Below, one piece after another: positions 14,254-15,218 of a DNA stretch of 15,218 nt (position 1 is its first letter; each line of letters begins with the position of its first letter). A program made the position numbers and the translations under genes. Under the pieces are notes generated by a model. The model had not been told where the DNA came from, ran no database searches, and worked only from the letters and a program-made list of their open reading frames with translations. The DNA is from WS-9 sp036274595 (lineage in GTDB: Bacteria; Eisenbacteria; RBG-16-71-46; SZUA-252). The stretch is from the NCBI GenBank assembly GCA_036274595.1, contig DASUFL010000031.1:1-15218 (forward strand). The letters run 5' to 3'.

Positions 14254-15218
14254 TCAACCCTGAGGAGCCGAGGGCGGCTTGGGCGTGAGCCCGGGCGTGG
14301 GGGGCGCCGGGCTCATGCCGAACGCTTCCCGCTTCATGCGCTCCTGATAGACGGTATTCAGGTTCATGACGCGGAACTCGACCCGCCGGTTCTGCGCGCG
14401 GTTCCCGGACGTCGTGTTGGGATAGATGGGATCCGTGTCGCCGTAGCCCGTCAGCCAGAAGGACTTCGGATTGAGCGACGGATACTTGCGCGTGAGGTAG
14501 GAGAACACCGCGCGCACGCGCATCTGCGTGAGCGGAATCCGGAATCCGGGCTCCGGCGCGTCGTCCACATGAACGCCAATCTCGATCTTGGCCTGGGGCC
14601 ATTGCACGAGCGCGGCGCCGACCTCGTCGAGGCGCGCCATCGCGGCAGGCTCGAGCGAGTCGCCCCCGGCCGCGAACTCGAAATCGGGAAGTGTGATCAG
14701 GTAATCCTCGGACAGCGAGCGCGACGACTCCGAAGGCTGGAGCGGACAGCCGCCCCCGTTCACCGCCATGCCGGACGGAGTGTAGGGGCAGATGTCGATG
14801 CCGTCGGCCACGCCGTCGCCGTCGGCGTCGAGCGGGCATCCGGTGCCGTCCACCAAGGCGCCGGCGGGCGTGTCGGGGCACTTGTCGGGTCCGTCGAACA
14901 CGTGGTCGCCGTCCGTATCGACGGGACACCCCGTCGCGTTCACCACGACTCCGACCGCGGTCGAGTCGCAGGTGTCGATGCCGTCGGCCACGCCGTCGCC
15001 ATCGGAGTCGATCGCGACGCCCAGAGCGTCCACCGTCGCGCCGAGCGGAGTGGCCGGGCTCTTGTCGAGTCCGTCGAAGACGCCGTCCTTGTCCGTGTCG
15101 AGCGGCGTTCCGGTTGCGTCCACCACAGCACCCTTCGGTGTCTGCGGACTCTTGTCCTTCTTGTCCGGCACTCCGTCTTCGTCGGTATCGCGCGGGCGGC
15201 CCATGAACAGCCCCGTCA
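14254..15218 (-). CDS. OmpA-family protein with thrombospondin type 3 repeats, C-terminal part
   Basis: The frame is open through the right window edge; the ATG at 15204 is preceded in frame by codons for TGLF, so it is an internal methionine and the N-terminus (probably a beta-barrel) is missing. Numbering from that Met, five 30-residue calcium-binding repeats begin at residues 6, 36, 66, 96 and 126 (DTDEDGVPDKKD, DTDKDGVFDGLD, DSDGDGVADGID, DTDGDHVFDGPD, DADGDGVADGID). Residues about 168-280 are an OmpA-like peptidoglycan-binding domain: FEFAAGGDSLEPAA, an Asp pair in VHVDDAP at the usual ligand position, TQMRVRAVFSYL, LTGYGDTDPIYPNTT and NRAQNRRVEFRV with the conserved Arg. A Pro-rich tail follows (299-316). 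The protein should anchor the outer membrane to peptidoglycan. It is likely co-directional with, and possibly co-transcribed with, the kinase. The family call is firm. Confidence 0.9.
   Translation of the reverse strand, partial: TGLFMGRPRDTDEDGVPDKKDKSPQTPKGAVVDATGTPLDTDKDGVFDGLDKSPATPLGATVDALGVAIDSDGDGVADGIDTCDSTAVGVVVNATGCPVDTDGDHVFDGPDKCPDTPAGALVDGTGCPLDADGDGVADGIDICPYTPSGMAVNGGGCPLQPSESSRSLSEDYLITLPDFEFAAGGDSLEPAAMARLDEVGAALVQWPQAKIEIGVHVDDAPEPGFRIPLTQMRVRAVFSYLTRKYPSLNPKSFWLTGYGDTDPIYPNTTSGNRAQNRRVEFRVMNLNTVYQERMKREAFGMSPAPPTPGLTPKPPSAPQG
14740..15189 (-). repeat. Five 30-residue TSP3 repeats with a 180-bp higher-order period
   Basis: The five calcium-binding repeats are each exactly 30 codons. 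At the DNA level, 28 identical bases occur at 14793-14820 and 14973-15000, exactly 180 bp apart, and a second pair of similar segments starts at about 14881 and 15061, also 180 bp apart. This points to duplication of a two-repeat unit. Repeats 3 to 5 carry the paired cysteines (residues 79/93, 109/123, 139/153); repeats 1 and 2 have Ser and Thr/Ala there instead. Confidence 0.75.

Overview
This is a GC-rich window (roughly two thirds G+C by eye) with the gene style of a diderm (two-membrane) bacterium. It carries signal peptides, an OmpA-type protein, a TonB/ExbB/ExbD set, a PorV/PorQ-type outer-membrane protein and two FlgD-like/type-A-like C-terminal domains. That mix is typical of under-cultured FCB-related phyla such as Eisenbacteria, Krumholzibacteriota or Gemmatimonadota. 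This placement is inferred from domain style; there is no rRNA or marker gene to confirm it. I see no tRNA, rRNA, CRISPR array, transposase or phage gene.

Region 1 (positions 1 to 10251, all minus strand) reads as one tightly packed operon. In transcription order it encodes: a 1006-residue secreted protein of tandem Ig-like domains ending in a NYPNPF/FlgD-like domain; a PorV/PorQ-like beta-barrel with its own FlgD-like C-terminal domain; a 1045-residue exported TPR protein; ExbB; two different ExbD proteins; a TonB-type protein; and the start of a secreted Ala/Pro/Ser/Lys-rich protein that leaves the window. Junctions are 4-nt stop/start overlaps (ATGA, GTGA) or very short gaps, and most downstream genes have a clear GGAGG-type ribosome binding site. 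My reading is a proton-motive-force-driven envelope machine (ExbB-ExbD-ExbD-TonB) physically tied to a periplasmic TPR scaffold, an outer-membrane barrel and a surface-exposed Ig-array protein. Parts of this layout have precedents (Xanthomonas exbD1/exbD2, Myxococcus AglRQS, TPR-linked Ton loci). The complete combination is the most interesting thing here.

Region 2 (10252 to 10744) is a gene-free divergent intergenic region of about 490 bases. It holds a perfect 18-bp palindrome, a nested outer inverted repeat and a 7-bp hairpin. It probably contains the control region of the big operon and of the plus-strand gene.

Region 3 (10745 to 15218) holds a plus-strand atypical SDR/NmrA-like NAD(P)-binding protein. 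It converges with, and overlaps by 30 bp, a minus-strand hybrid histidine kinase (one membrane segment, three PAS domains, HisKA, HATPase, receiver). Upstream of the kinase on the same strand is the C-terminal part of an OmpA-family protein with five calcium-binding thrombospondin type 3 repeats, whose 5' end lies outside the window. The very long open frames on the opposite strand of these genes are GC-driven shadows and were left out.
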